From NCBI GenBank assembly GCA_050729515.1, contig JBOHLG010000002.1:62001-126000 (forward strand): a stretch of DNA of 64,000 nucleotides, written 5' to 3'. The notes under the pieces are model-generated. The model was not told where the DNA came from. It saw only the letters and a list, made by a program, of their open reading frames with translations, and searched no databases. Within the stretch, counting starts at the first letter, position 1. Every line of letters begins with the position of its first letter. This document shows positions 43,541 through 52,315 of the stretch, piece after piece. This DNA is from Acaudatibacter sp050729515. GTDB taxonomy: Bacteria > Pseudomonadota > Alphaproteobacteria > Caulobacterales > Caulobacteraceae. The translations under genes were made by a program, and so were the position numbers.

Positions 43541-43885
43541 TTAATCCCCACCCGGCGCGCCCTCCGCCTCGGAGATCTCGCGGGTCATCTCGATCATCGT
43601 GCGCCGAAAGCCGGCGGCGACGAAGAGCCGCCGGGCGGCCTCGTTCTTCGCAGCCGTGGAGAGCACGACGCGGGGGGCGCCGCGCTCGGCCAGGGCCTTG
43701 ATGGCGTGGTCGAGGAGGCGGGCGCCCACGCCCTGGCGGCGGCGTCGCGGGTCGACGACGAGGTCGTAGATCGCGCCGGCCGGCCCGCGAAGCGCCATCC
43801 AGTCGGTCCCCTCCAGAGCGGCATAGACGTAGCCCACGACCTCGCCATGGTCCTCGGCGAGGAGGACGAGGGCGCGATACACGGT
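43541..43885 (-). pseudogene. GNAT acetyltransferase, 5'-truncated
   Basis: The core of a GNAT N-acetyltransferase is well preserved: YRALVLLAEDHGEVVGYVYA, YDLVVDPRRRRQGVGARLLD (acetyl-CoA site R-x-x-G-x-G), HAIKALAERGAPRVVLSTAA and AGFRRTMIEMTREI. About 40-55 N-terminal residues expected of the family are absent. The frame instead runs into the 3' end of the phytanoyl-CoA dioxygenase-like gene, without a good start. It is probably nonfunctional and marks a recombination junction near 43.9 kb. Confidence 0.65.
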
Positions 43886-43917
43886 CGATGAGTGTTCGCG
43901 GAGTGGGACCGCTATTG

Positions 43918-44808
43918 CTAGCCAAACGGGCTTTCGGTTGATGGCCGCGTCAGTGCCAGTTTTTCGGGGCGGGGGCCCTCCTTGCCATAGCCCTGCCACT
44001 TATCTCGCCACACCAGCTTGGCGAAGCGCTCACCATGTTCCGCGACCATGTCGTCTGTAATGTCGCCAAAATCCTCGGCGGGCATCACGAAAGTCCTACA
44101 GTAGATTGTCGCCAAGCTTATGCGCGTCGCATCGTTCTGTTTTCCGAACGCGCCGTGCCACGTATTGCCTTGAAACACGCAAATTGAACCAGCCTTCGCG
44201 ACAATAGGCACGACATTGTCGTCGCTCCCCTGCCCCCCTATGGATTTGGGCTGCTCGGCTGCGGTGGGGTGACGCTGCAGGCGATGGCTGCCCGGCACCA
44301 TGAACAAAGCGCCGTTCTCTTTGGTGTAGTCTGAAAGGATCCATGTGACGTTGCAGGTCACGCACCATGGCGGCAACGGCGGGGGCACCGAAACGGAATC
44401 GCAATGCATCGGCACGGGCAAGATATCGCCCGCCTTCAGGATTGTGCTGCTCTGATATATACGCAACGAAGCACCAAGAACGTGCGCTGCGAGCGCGTAG
44501 CCGGCAGGAGCGATCGTAGCGTCGCGGAATATCTGGTCGCGCGCCACTGTATGGAACAGGTGTTCCCCATCTACCGGGCGCCGGCTCCGATCCGCCGTGT
44601 TAATATGCGCGTCTGCGCTGTTCTGGCTGCGCGTGTGACGGACGACAGCGTCGCTTAACTTGTCGGCAAAGCCGGCCGGCGCAGCCTTCTCAGGCGGGAC
44701 GACGGTGAATCCGTAGGTATCGAGCTCGGCCACATGCGATTCCAGCCCAAGCGCGCGCAGTTCCCGGTAGTTGTCCAGGCCCGGCGCCTTCCAAGATTTC
44801 ATGTCCAC
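43918..44808 (-). CDS. Phytanoyl-CoA dioxygenase (PhyH) family protein
   Basis: About 296 aa from GTG 44808, 8 nt after AGGAGG; the ATG two codons later is an alternative. A non-haem Fe(II)/2-oxoglutarate oxygenase with the facial triad visible: H-C-D in VPMHCDSV, and the distal His in GNTWHGAFG, with the 2-oxoglutarate-binding Arg in TRISLATIY. The middle segment NVTWILSDYTKENGALFMVP, GSHRLQRHP is typical of PhyH. Substrate unknown. The sequence is less GC-rich than its neighbours and abuts a truncated acetyltransferase, suggesting insertion by recombination. The gap 44809-45064 holds no gene I can see. Confidence 0.85.
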   Translation of the reverse strand: MDMKSWKAPGLDNYRELRALGLESHVAELDTYGFTVVPPEKAAPAGFADKLSDAVVRHTRSQNSADAHINTADRSRRPVDGEHLFHTVARDQIFRDATIAPAGYALAAHVLGASLRIYQSSTILKAGDILPVPMHCDSVSVPPPLPPWCVTCNVTWILSDYTKENGALFMVPGSHRLQRHPTAAEQPKSIGGQGSDDNVVPIVAKAGSICVFQGNTWHGAFGKQNDATRISLATIYCRTFVMPAEDFGDITDDMVAEHGERFAKLVWRDKWQGYGKEGPRPEKLALTRPSTESPFG

Positions 44809-45064
44809 CGGACTGACCTCCTGTTGTGGCTCCGATAAGACCCGCGGAGCGTGAGATTCCGCCACGAAGCGGCTTATGGGAGCAGGCAGTCGCCGGGGCG
44901 CGTCCCGAGGCCGGAGACAAAGCACATGCGCCGTTTCCCGACGATCAGGCCAAATGCCCGCCGCGTCCCCGGCCACCCTGCTTCTCGGTCGCTTATCAGC
45001 TGATCCATTGTGGCGTCCGAGCGTTTCGGCCGCCCCTTATGGTCATTGAATTCATTATGAAAAA

Positions 45065-45140
<76 letters not shown>

Positions 45141-45255
45141 GCCGTCCCGCCGGCGCCTCGAGAGGGGGCCGCGAGCGGGCGCGGACCATACTTCAATCGG
45201 CCTCCATGACAAGGCGGCCCCGGAACGGGGAATAGAATCGGGCCATGCTCGCTTC

Positions 45256-45609
45256 ATGGCCCGGCGCGACATAAAAGGGGCGGTGGACTTCGCCTATCTG
45301 GAAGGCTTCGCCGCCGGTGATGAGACGCTCATCGAGGAGGTCCTGGAGATCTTCGGCGAGCAGGCCGCTATGTGGGCGAGGCTGCTCGATGACGCGGGAG
45401 GGCCCGCCGGGGCGTGGCGGGACGCCGTCCACACCATCAAGGGGGCGGCGAGGGGCGTGGGCGCTTTTCGCCTGGGCGAGGCCTGCGAGGCCTGCGAGGC
45501 CTCCGGTCCGGGAGCCATCAGTCGGGTCCGCGCCGAGCTCGATGCGGCCCTTTCCGACATCGCCGCCTACCGGCACGAGCGGGCGATCGCCTCTCTGCGC
45601 CGGGGATGA
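45256..45609 (+). CDS. Hpt-domain histidine phosphotransfer protein
   Basis: A 117-aa four-helix-bundle protein with the Hpt phosphorylation motif A-V-H-T-I-K-G-A-A-R-G-V-G-A (His59). It should relay phosphate between receiver domains in a multistep phosphorelay. The N-terminal helix DFAYLEGFAAGDETLIEEVL and EIFGEQAAMWARLL match the family. The next gene on the same strand encodes a HisKA_2 kinase without a receiver, so the relay partner must be elsewhere. Confidence 0.85.
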   Translation: MARRDIKGAVDFAYLEGFAAGDETLIEEVLEIFGEQAAMWARLLDDAGGPAGAWRDAVHTIKGAARGVGAFRLGEACEACEASGPGAISRVRAELDAALSDIAAYRHERAIASLRRG

Positions 45610-45714
45610 GCCAGTCCCGATCGCGGGGCTTGCGTCGAACGCCTAGCCCCGGAGGAATGAGGGATGCTAGGCTCGCGCGGTGAGGCGTAGGTCACATCCC
45701 TGAAGGGCGAAGCG

Positions 45715-46839
45715 ATGGCGTCAAGCGAGGCCCCGCCGGCCGTCGAGAAACTCATCCACAGCCCCGAACTGGCGGACGCCCTTGGCGACGCCCTCGGGGA
45801 CGCCCTCGGGGAAGCAGCGGGGGGCGAAGTCGGGCGCGACCGATACAAGCGCATCCTCGATGCGGCGCCGATCGCCATCGCGGTCGCCGAACTCCACCCG
45901 AGCGAACGCATCATCTACGCCAATGAGGAATTCCATCGGATCACCGGCGGGGAGAACCTCCTCGGCCGCACCTGGGAGGGGCTTTGCGGCCAGGCGACCG
46001 ACGGGAGCGACCGCCCCTTAGGCGAATGCGTCTCGAGCGAACGGGACTACCTGGGTTCGTTCGCCGTGCCTGCCGGGGATGGCGCGCTCATCGTCGACGC
46101 CTGGTCGAGCCTCATCGACGACGACAAGGGTCCGAATTTCCGTCTCGTCGCTCTCGTCGAGGCGGCGGGCCGCTCCTCCTCGGTGCTCGAGGAGCTGGAA
46201 GATCGGGTCCGGGAAAAGGACACCCAGCTGCGGGAACTGCAGCATCGGGTGAAGAACAACCTGCAGATGATCACCGCCCTCATCCGCGCCGAAGCCAAGG
46301 GCGTCTCCGACCGATCGACCGGCGAGGGGTTTGAGCGCCTGGCCGGCCGGGTCGAGGCGCTGGGGGTGCTCTACCATGCGTTGAGCGAATCCGACCCTGG
46401 CGGGGCCATCGACCTTGGGGTCTATCTCACCCAGGTCGCCTCGGCGGTGATGGGCGCGCACGCCAGGGAGGGGATCGGCCTGGATCTGAAGGTCGACAAC
46501 TGGCCCGTCTCGATCAACGTGGCGATGCCGCTGGGGCTGGTGGTCAACGAACTGATGACCAACGCCCTCAAGCACGCCTTCAAGGGTCGAAAGAGCGGCA
46601 CGATCACCCTGCACAGCACATGCGGGCCGAAGGGATGCCGAGTCGTCATCGCCGATGACGGCGTGGGTCTTCAGGAGGGCGAGACCTGGCCCAGACCCGG
46701 CAAGCTCTCCTCGATGATCGTCCGATCCTTGTTGCAAAACGCCAAGGCCGAGATCGAGGTCAAGTCTTCGGCGCGGTCCGGGACGCGCGTGCGCATTGCG
46801 TTCGCCCCCGAGGGCGGGGACGGGCGTCTTCAAGCCTGA
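45715..46839 (+). CDS. PAS-HisKA_2 sensor histidine kinase
   Basis: A 374-aa cytosolic sensor kinase. A PAS domain spans about residues 42-150 (YKRILDAAPIAIAVAELHPS, IIYANEEFHRITGGENLLGR). The HisKA_2 dimerisation helix holds the phospho-accepting His177 in L-Q-H-R-V-K-N-N-L-Q. The HATPase domain shows the N box N-E-L-M-T-N-A-L-K-H-A-F and D-D-G-V-G-L, but the glycine-rich lid reads G-K-L-S-S rather than G-x-G-L-G, so ATP handling may be weak. The N-terminus has a tandem A-L-G-D repeat from 12-bp DNA repeats. No membrane segment. Confidence 0.88.
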   Translation: MASSEAPPAVEKLIHSPELADALGDALGDALGEAAGGEVGRDRYKRILDAAPIAIAVAELHPSERIIYANEEFHRITGGENLLGRTWEGLCGQATDGSDRPLGECVSSERDYLGSFAVPAGDGALIVDAWSSLIDDDKGPNFRLVALVEAAGRSSSVLEELEDRVREKDTQLRELQHRVKNNLQMITALIRAEAKGVSDRSTGEGFERLAGRVEALGVLYHALSESDPGGAIDLGVYLTQVASAVMGAHAREGIGLDLKVDNWPVSINVAMPLGLVVNELMTNALKHAFKGRKSGTITLHSTCGPKGCRVVIADDGVGLQEGETWPRPGKLSSMIVRSLLQNAKAEIEVKSSARSGTRVRIAFAPEGGDGRLQA

Positions 46840-46842
46840 CGG

Positions 46843-47793
46843 CTAGATCCCGGCCCCGTTGTCGAGGGTCCGCATGGCGCCCTCGTGGGCCTCAGCCTCG
46901 AGCGTGATCCAGCCGATGAAGGCCTTGACCTGGGGCAGACGCCCCTTGTTCTTGGGGTGGACCAGGAAATAGGCGAAATCGACGCTGGTGGCGATCTCCA
47001 GCGGGGCGACGAGCCGGCCGGCGTCGAGGTCGTCCTGGGCGAGCGCGCGCTTGGCGAGCGCCACGCCGCGACCGCCGACCGCCGCTTCGATCACCAGGCT
47101 CGACTGATTGAACCTTGGACCCCGCGCCCCGTCGATGCCCTTGACGTTCCTGGCCGCCAGCCACATCGGCCAGTCGGGGCAGCTCGCATCGGCGTCCGGC
47201 GAGCCGTCGTGAAGCAGGACATGGTGGGCGAGATCGCCGGGGCTGGCCAGCGGCCGTTCGGCGGCGAGCGAGGGGCTCAGCATCGGCGAGACGGTTTCGC
47301 TCATCAGGCGGACCATCTCCAGCCCCGGATAGGCGCCCGGGCCATAGCGGATCGCCAGGTCGATCTCGCCGGCGGCGAAATCCACCACGTCCATGTCTGC
47401 GGAGAGCCAGACGTCCACCTCCGGGTGGGCGGCTTCGAAGCGGCCCAGGCGCGGCACCAGCCACTTGGCGGCGAAGGAAGGGGCGGCGGTGAGGGTGAGG
47501 CGCCGGCCCTCCGCCGGCGCGGTCAGGAGTTGGGCGGCCTCGGCCAGGCGGTCGAAGGCTTCGCGCAGGGCGGGAAGGGCGGTCTGGGCGGCGTCGGTCA
47601 AAAGAAGTCCGCGCGGCGTGCGCTTGAAAAGCGCCCCGCCCACGAAGTCCTCAAGGTTCTGGATTTGCTGGGAGACGGCGCCCGGAGTGACCGTCAGTTC
47701 CTCGGCGGCCCTGGAGAAATTGAGGTGCCGGGCCGCCGCCTCGAAGGCGCGCAGCGCGTTCAGAGGCGGCAGGCGGCGGCGCGTCTCCGTCAT
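46843..47793 (-). CDS. LysR-family regulator, GcvA type
   Basis: A 316-aa regulator from ATG 47793 (MTETRRRLPPLNALRAFEAA). The winged HTH (ARHLNFSRAAEELTVTPGAV, SQQIQNLEDFVGGALFKRTP) and the GcvA-like effector domain (WLSADMDVVDFAAGEIDLAI, RYGPGAYPGLEMV) are clear. It is divergent from the sulfate-assimilation operon starting with cobA, so it may regulate that operon; this is inference, since GcvA-type regulators usually control other pathways. It converges on the kinase gene with 3 bp between stops. Confidence 0.9.
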   Translation of the reverse strand: MTETRRRLPPLNALRAFEAAARHLNFSRAAEELTVTPGAVSQQIQNLEDFVGGALFKRTPRGLLLTDAAQTALPALREAFDRLAEAAQLLTAPAEGRRLTLTAAPSFAAKWLVPRLGRFEAAHPEVDVWLSADMDVVDFAAGEIDLAIRYGPGAYPGLEMVRLMSETVSPMLSPSLAAERPLASPGDLAHHVLLHDGSPDADASCPDWPMWLAARNVKGIDGARGPRFNQSSLVIEAAVGGRGVALAKRALAQDDLDAGRLVAPLEIATSVDFAYFLVHPKNKGRLPQVKAFIGWITLEAEAHEGAMRTLDNGAGI

Positions 47794-47902
47794 GAGATTT
47801 CCTACAACCTCGGCGAGAACTCCTCGGTTGCGAAGTGGGGCGCCCCGGCCCAGTTTGCAAGCGTCCGATGGCGCACTGGCCCTTTTCGCCGTGGGATGCA
47901 GG

Positions 47903-47930
47903 CGGGGCGGACCTTCGGCGGTCCGCCCCG
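47903..47930 (+). terminator. Strong 11-bp GC hairpin in the cobA leader
   Basis: CGGGGCGGACC (47903-47913) and GGTCCGCCCCG (47920-47930) pair perfectly around TTCGGC, followed by TTCTCACT. It lies 53 nt upstream of cobA inside the 190-bp divergent region. It could terminate leader transcription (attenuation) or insulate the LysR and cobA units. Confidence 0.5.
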
Positions 47931-47983
47931 TTCTCACTCAGCAGGATGCCTTTAGAGTTCCTCTATCAAGAGACCCCGCCGCG

Positions 47984-48829
47984 ATGGCCTCCAGGACCGC
48001 CAACCATGAGAAGACCCGCCGCCTGGTGGTGCTCGGCGGGCGCACCCGCGGCGAGGGTCGGGTGAGCCTCGTCGGCGCCGGTCCCGGCGATCCGGAGCTC
48101 CTGACCCTCAAGGCGGCGCGCGCGATCGATAAGGCCGATGTGGTGATCCACGACGGCCTCGTCTCCGAGGAGATCCTGGCCCTCATCCCCCAAAAGACGC
48201 GGCGGATCAGCGTCGCCAAGCGCAAGTCGCGCCATTCCTTCGATCAGGGCGAGATCAACCGCCTTCTGGTGGGCCTGGCGCGGGAGGGCCTCCACGTCGT
48301 GCGCCTCAAGGGCGGCGATCCCCTCATCTTCGGACGCGGCGGGGAGGAGATCGCCGCCTGTCGCGACGCGGGCGTCCGCTGCGAGGTGGTTCCCGGGATC
48401 ACCGCCGCGCTCAGCTCGGCGGCCGGCGCGCTCGCCCCCCTCACCCTGCGCGGCTCGGCCGAGACGGTGAGCTTCGTCACCGCCCACGGCGAAGGGGGAC
48501 GGCCTTCGGCGCTCGACTGGCCCGCGCTCGCCAGGGCCAATCACACCGTCTGCTTCTACATGGGCCTCAGCCTGGCCGTCGAGATCGCCGAGCGGCTGAT
48601 CGCCGCCGGCCGCGCCGCCTCCACACCCGCGCTCCTCATCGAAAACGCCAGCCGACCGCAGGAGCGGCGCCGCCTCACCACCCTGGCGGGCCTCGGGGCG
48701 GCGGCGCAGGGCCTTTCGGGACCGGCCCTCATCCTCGTGGGCGAAGCGATGGCCATGGCCGTATCGGCGGAGGGAGAAGAGTCGCCCGCCGTTGCCCGCG
48801 AGCGGCATGTCGCCAGGGCCGCGCGATGA
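47984..48829 (+). CDS. cobA: Uroporphyrinogen-III C-methyltransferase
   Basis: A 281-aa SAM-dependent methylase making precorrin-2, the precursor of sirohaem and cobalamin. Start at ATG 47984. Signatures: VSLVGAGPGDPELLTLKAAR (SUMT motif 1), DVVIHDGLVSEEIL, VRLKGGDPLIFGRGGEEIAA (motif 2) and VPGITAALSSAAGALAPLTL. No dehydrogenase/ferrochelatase (CysG-N) domain is fused. As first gene of the sulfite reductase operon it should supply sirohaem to the downstream enzyme. It overlaps the DUF2849 gene by 4 bp. Confidence 0.93.
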   Translation: MASRTANHEKTRRLVVLGGRTRGEGRVSLVGAGPGDPELLTLKAARAIDKADVVIHDGLVSEEILALIPQKTRRISVAKRKSRHSFDQGEINRLLVGLAREGLHVVRLKGGDPLIFGRGGEEIAACRDAGVRCEVVPGITAALSSAAGALAPLTLRGSAETVSFVTAHGEGGRPSALDWPALARANHTVCFYMGLSLAVEIAERLIAAGRAASTPALLIENASRPQERRRLTTLAGLGAAAQGLSGPALILVGEAMAMAVSAEGEESPAVARERHVARAAR

Positions 48830-49200
48830 GGGCGCTCACCGCCAACCGGCTCATCGACGGCGAGGTTGTCTTCTGGCGCGCCGGCGAGTGGGTGGAGCGC
48901 TTCTCCCGCGCCGAGGTCTTCGAAGACGAGGAGACCGCGCTCGGCGCCGAGGCCGCGGCCAAGGCCGACATCACCCGTCTCGTCGAGCCCTACCTCATCG
49001 AGGTCGAAAGCGTCGAGGGGGGCCTCGCCCCGGTGAGCTACCGCGAGCGCCTGAGGGCGCTGGGTCCCAGCAACCGCCTGGACCACGGCAAGCAGGCCAA
49101 GGGCGGAAGCGAGGTGGAGGCGCTCTCCCACGCCCACGGGGCCGCCCGCTCGCGCGGGCGTCTGGGCCTCATCCAGCGCGCCACGGCCTCGAGCGGATAG
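48826..49200 (+). CDS. DUF2849 family protein
   Basis: A 124-aa protein whose first 70 residues match DUF2849 as found beside sulfite reductase in alphaproteobacteria (MRALTANRLIDGEVVFWRAG, EWVERFSRAEVFEDEETALG). It is followed by a variable C-terminus. It starts in an ATGA overlap with cobA and ends 5 nt before the reductase. Its role in sulfite reduction is not established. Confidence 0.85.
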   Translation: MRALTANRLIDGEVVFWRAGEWVERFSRAEVFEDEETALGAEAAAKADITRLVEPYLIEVESVEGGLAPVSYRERLRALGPSNRLDHGKQAKGGSEVEALSHAHGAARSRGRLGLIQRATASSG

Positions 49201-49205
49201 AAGCC

Positions 49206-50876
49206 ATGTACCGCTACGACGAAATCGACCGCCAGATGCTCGCCGACCGGGTGGCGGAGTTCCGCCTCCAGTGCGAGCGGCGCCTCGCCGGCGAAATCAA
49301 CGAGGATCAGTTCAAGCCGATCCGGCTGATGAACGGCCTCTATCTGCAGCTCCACGCCTATATGCTGCGCATCGCCGTGCCGTACGGCGCCCTCACCCCG
49401 GCCAAGCTGCGCAAGCTCGCCCACATCGCCCGCACCTACGACCGCGGCTATGGCCACTTCACCACCCGCACCAACCTCCAGCTCCACTGGATCAAGCTGC
49501 GCGATGCTCCGACGATCATCGAGGAGCTGGCCGAGGTCGGCCTTCACTCGATCCAGACCTCCGGCAACTGCATCCGCAACCTCACCGCCGATCCGTGGGC
49601 CGGAGCGGCGGCCGGCGAGGCGGACGATCCCAGGGTGTGGGCCGAGGCGATCCGCCAATGGGCGGCGTTCCATCCCGAATTCTCCTTCCTGCCGCGCAAG
49701 TTCAAGATCGCGGTCACCGCCTCGAGCGAGGATCGGGCGGCGCTCCGGGTCTACGACATCGGCCTTCGGCTCCGGCGCGACGCCGCCGGGGAGTTGAGCT
49801 TCCAGGTCTTGGTCGGCGGAGGGCTGGGCCGAACGCCCTTTCTCGGCTCGGTGATCCGCGAGGACCTGCCCGCCCGCCATCTGCTCTCGTACCTTCAGGC
49901 GATCCTGCGCACCTACAATCGCTTCGGCCGCCGCGACAACATCTGGAAGGCCAGGATCAAGGTCCTGGTGGCCGGGCTCGGAGCGAACGAGTTCGCCCGC
50001 CAGGTCGAGGAGGAGTGGGCCAGGACCGAGAAGGCGAGCGTCGATCTCCCCGATGAAGAGCTCGCCCGCATCCGCGCCGCCTTCCAGCCGATCGCCTTCG
50101 ACGCTCTGGCCCCCGTCTCGCCGGCGTTCGAGGCCGCCAAGGCGGCCGATCCGGCATTCGCCCGCTTCGCCCGCAACAACATCAAGCCCCACAAGGTCGC
50201 CGGCTACGGACTCCTCGAGGTCTCGCTCAAGGCTCCAGGCGGAACGCCCGGCGACTGCACCGCCGAGCAGATGGAGGCGATGGCCGATCTCGCCGAGCGG
50301 TTCTCCCATGGCGAGGCGCGGATCACCTACGAGCAGAACATGATCCTCCCCCACGTCAGGCTCGAGGACGCCTTCGAGGTCTGGCGCGAACTGGGGAAGG
50401 CCTCCCTCGCCACCGCCAATATCGGCCTCATCACCGACATCATCGCCTGCCCCGGGCTCGATTACTGCGCGCTCGCCAACGCCCGGGCGATTCCGATCGC
50501 CCAGGCGATAGCCCTGCGCTTTGCCGATCCGGCTCTGGCCGAGGACGTCGGCGAGCTTCGCATCAAGATCAGCGGCTGCATCAACGCCTGCGGCCACCAC
50601 CACGTGGGGGCCATCGGCATCCTGGGGGTCGATAAGAAGGGCGAGGAATACTACCAGGTCACCCTGGGCGGCTCGGCCGTGGAAGACGACGCCCACGCCG
50701 CCGCGCTCGGGGTTCCGCTCGGCCCCGCCCTTCCCGCCGACAAGGTCGCCGAGGCGGTCGAACAGATGGTCGGGGTCTTCCGCCGCGAGCGGCGCGACGG
50801 AGAAGCCTTCCTCGACACCTTCCAGCGCACCGGCGTCGCGCCCTTCAAGGAGGCCGTCTATGCCGAGGCTCATTAG
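49206..50876 (+). CDS. Nitrite/sulfite reductase haemoprotein (assimilatory sulfite reductase)
   Basis: A 556-aa sirohaem/[4Fe-4S] reductase that reduces sulfite to sulfide with six electrons. Two ferredoxin-like and two catalytic halves are visible. GHFTTRTNLQLHWIKLRDAP and HSIQTSGNCIRNLTADPWAG lie in the first half. The cluster ligands are C-P-G-L-D-Y-C near residue 415 and G-C-I-N-A-C-G-H-H-H near residue 457. There is no flavoprotein subunit; the nearby ferredoxin-NADP reductase may supply electrons through ferredoxin. It overlaps the next gene by 17 bp. Confidence 0.93.
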   Translation: MYRYDEIDRQMLADRVAEFRLQCERRLAGEINEDQFKPIRLMNGLYLQLHAYMLRIAVPYGALTPAKLRKLAHIARTYDRGYGHFTTRTNLQLHWIKLRDAPTIIEELAEVGLHSIQTSGNCIRNLTADPWAGAAAGEADDPRVWAEAIRQWAAFHPEFSFLPRKFKIAVTASSEDRAALRVYDIGLRLRRDAAGELSFQVLVGGGLGRTPFLGSVIREDLPARHLLSYLQAILRTYNRFGRRDNIWKARIKVLVAGLGANEFARQVEEEWARTEKASVDLPDEELARIRAAFQPIAFDALAPVSPAFEAAKAADPAFARFARNNIKPHKVAGYGLLEVSLKAPGGTPGDCTAEQMEAMADLAERFSHGEARITYEQNMILPHVRLEDAFEVWRELGKASLATANIGLITDIIACPGLDYCALANARAIPIAQAIALRFADPALAEDVGELRIKISGCINACGHHHVGAIGILGVDKKGEEYYQVTLGGSAVEDDAHAAALGVPLGPALPADKVAEAVEQMVGVFRRERRDGEAFLDTFQRTGVAPFKEAVYAEAH

Positions 50877-52188
50877 GTGGGACGGCGAGACGGCCTTCGA
50901 GGCCGTCGATTCCTTCCGGCCGCTCGCCGATGACGAGGCGCTGGGCCCCGGCGATCTCATCCTCTCCATGAGCCGCTTTCAGGCCGAGGGCGTGCGGCTG
51001 ATCGGCGAGGGCCGGCGCATTGGGGTGGTCGTCGCTCCGAACGAGGCGGTGGAGGCCCTGGCCTATGATCTTGTCGAGATCGCCCTGGTGGCGCTCGAAT
51101 TCCCCAAGTTCCGCGACGGCCGCGCCTTCAGCTCCGCGCGCATCCTTCGCGAGCAGCTGGGCTGGAAAGGCGAGCTGCGCGCCGTCGGCGAGGTCCTCCT
51201 CGAACAGGCCAAGTTCATGATCCGCTGCGGCTTTGACGCCTTCGAGCCGGCCGATGGGACCGGCCCAGGAGATTGGACCGCCGCGTCGCGACGATTCCGC
51301 CACGTCTATCAGAGGGCGAGCGATGGCCGGGAGCCGGCCTTCGTCCAGCGGGCGCGAGTGCAGGAGGCGAGAGCGGAGCCCACTTGGGCGGTCCGCGACG
51401 AGGGAGGCGATCTCCTCGTCAGGCAAGCGCCCGCGCCGACCCGGACGCGCGTCCAGGTCCGGGCCAGACCCCAGAGCCTCGCCGAGCGGCTCGACGCCGA
51501 ACTCCGCGACTGCGATCCCATCGACATCATCGCCGCCGCCCGCGAGCGCTTCGGCGAGGGTGAGTTGGCGCTCGTCTCCTCCTTCGGGGCCGAATCGGCG
51601 GTGCTCCTGCACATGGCCGCCGAGGTCGATCGCGACATGCCGGTGCTCTTCCTCGACACCGGCATGCTCTTCGCCCAGACCCTCGACTATCGCCGCGAAC
51701 TCGCCGGACGGTTGGGGCTCACCGGGGTCGTCGACCTTCGGCCCCGGTTCGAGGATCTCGCCACCGTCGATCCCACCGCCGACCTTTGGCGGCGAGAGCC
51801 CGACGCCTGCTGCAAGATCCGCAAGGTCCGACCGCTCGACGCAGCGCTCGGTCCCTTCGAGGCCTGGATCACCGGCCGCAAGCGCTTCCATGGCGGGGAG
51901 CGATTGCGCCTGAAGGTGGTCGAGGAGGCCGAGGGGCGTCTGAAGTTCAATCCGCTGGCGGGCTGCTCCAAGGCCGAGCTCGAGGCCTACGCCCGCCGCT
52001 TCGATCTTCCCGCCCATCCGCTCCTCGCCATGGGCTTTCCCTCGATCGGCTGCTGGCCCTGCACGGAGGCGGTCGAGGACGGCGCTGACCTCCGGGCCGG
52101 GCGCTGGTCAGGTTCGCAAAAGAGCGAATGCGGCATACATACGGCCAGGGCGCCTGGAACGCCCCCGCCGATCGGCGGCGAGATCTGA
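50860..52188 (+). CDS. cysH: DUF934-CysH fusion: (phospho)adenylylsulfate reductase
   Basis: A 442-aa fused protein. Residues 1-165 are DUF934 (MPRLIRWDGETAFEAVDSFR, VALEFPKFRDGRAFSSARIL, REQLGWKGELRAVGEVLLEQ). After a linker, residues about 205-442 are an APS/PAPS reductase: LVSSFGAESAVLLHMAAEVD, LFLDTGMLFAQTLDYRRELA, then C-C-K-I-R-K near residue 316, C-W-P-C-T near 397 and the catalytic E-C-G-I-H near 423. The C-C and C-x-x-C pairs indicate a [4Fe-4S] enzyme. DUF934 and CysH are usually separate neighbours; here no stop divides them. Confidence 0.9.
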   Translation: MPRLIRWDGETAFEAVDSFRPLADDEALGPGDLILSMSRFQAEGVRLIGEGRRIGVVVAPNEAVEALAYDLVEIALVALEFPKFRDGRAFSSARILREQLGWKGELRAVGEVLLEQAKFMIRCGFDAFEPADGTGPGDWTAASRRFRHVYQRASDGREPAFVQRARVQEARAEPTWAVRDEGGDLLVRQAPAPTRTRVQVRARPQSLAERLDAELRDCDPIDIIAAARERFGEGELALVSSFGAESAVLLHMAAEVDRDMPVLFLDTGMLFAQTLDYRRELAGRLGLTGVVDLRPRFEDLATVDPTADLWRREPDACCKIRKVRPLDAALGPFEAWITGRKRFHGGERLRLKVVEEAEGRLKFNPLAGCSKAELEAYARRFDLPAHPLLAMGFPSIGCWPCTEAVEDGADLRAGRWSGSQKSECGIHTARAPGTPPPIGGEI

Positions 52189-52315
52189 CGGGACCGCCGG
52201 AGTTTTCCTGAGTTCGGAGCATGACCGAAGTTGCAACCCCGGTGCGCGTTTCGATCGGGCGGTATCGCCCGATCGTGAAATCGTGCTCCCGATTCACATA
52301 CTCGAGCGCGTTCCG

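Noticed and set aside
45782..45825. 12-bp tandem repeat in the kinase gene as a regulatory array
   Set aside because: It is in frame and encodes an Ala-Leu-Gly-Asp repeat; it is a coding microsatellite.
47393..47983. In-frame upstream extension of cobA
   Set aside because: The extension is antisense to the LysR gene and lacks similarity; the family N-terminus begins after 47984.
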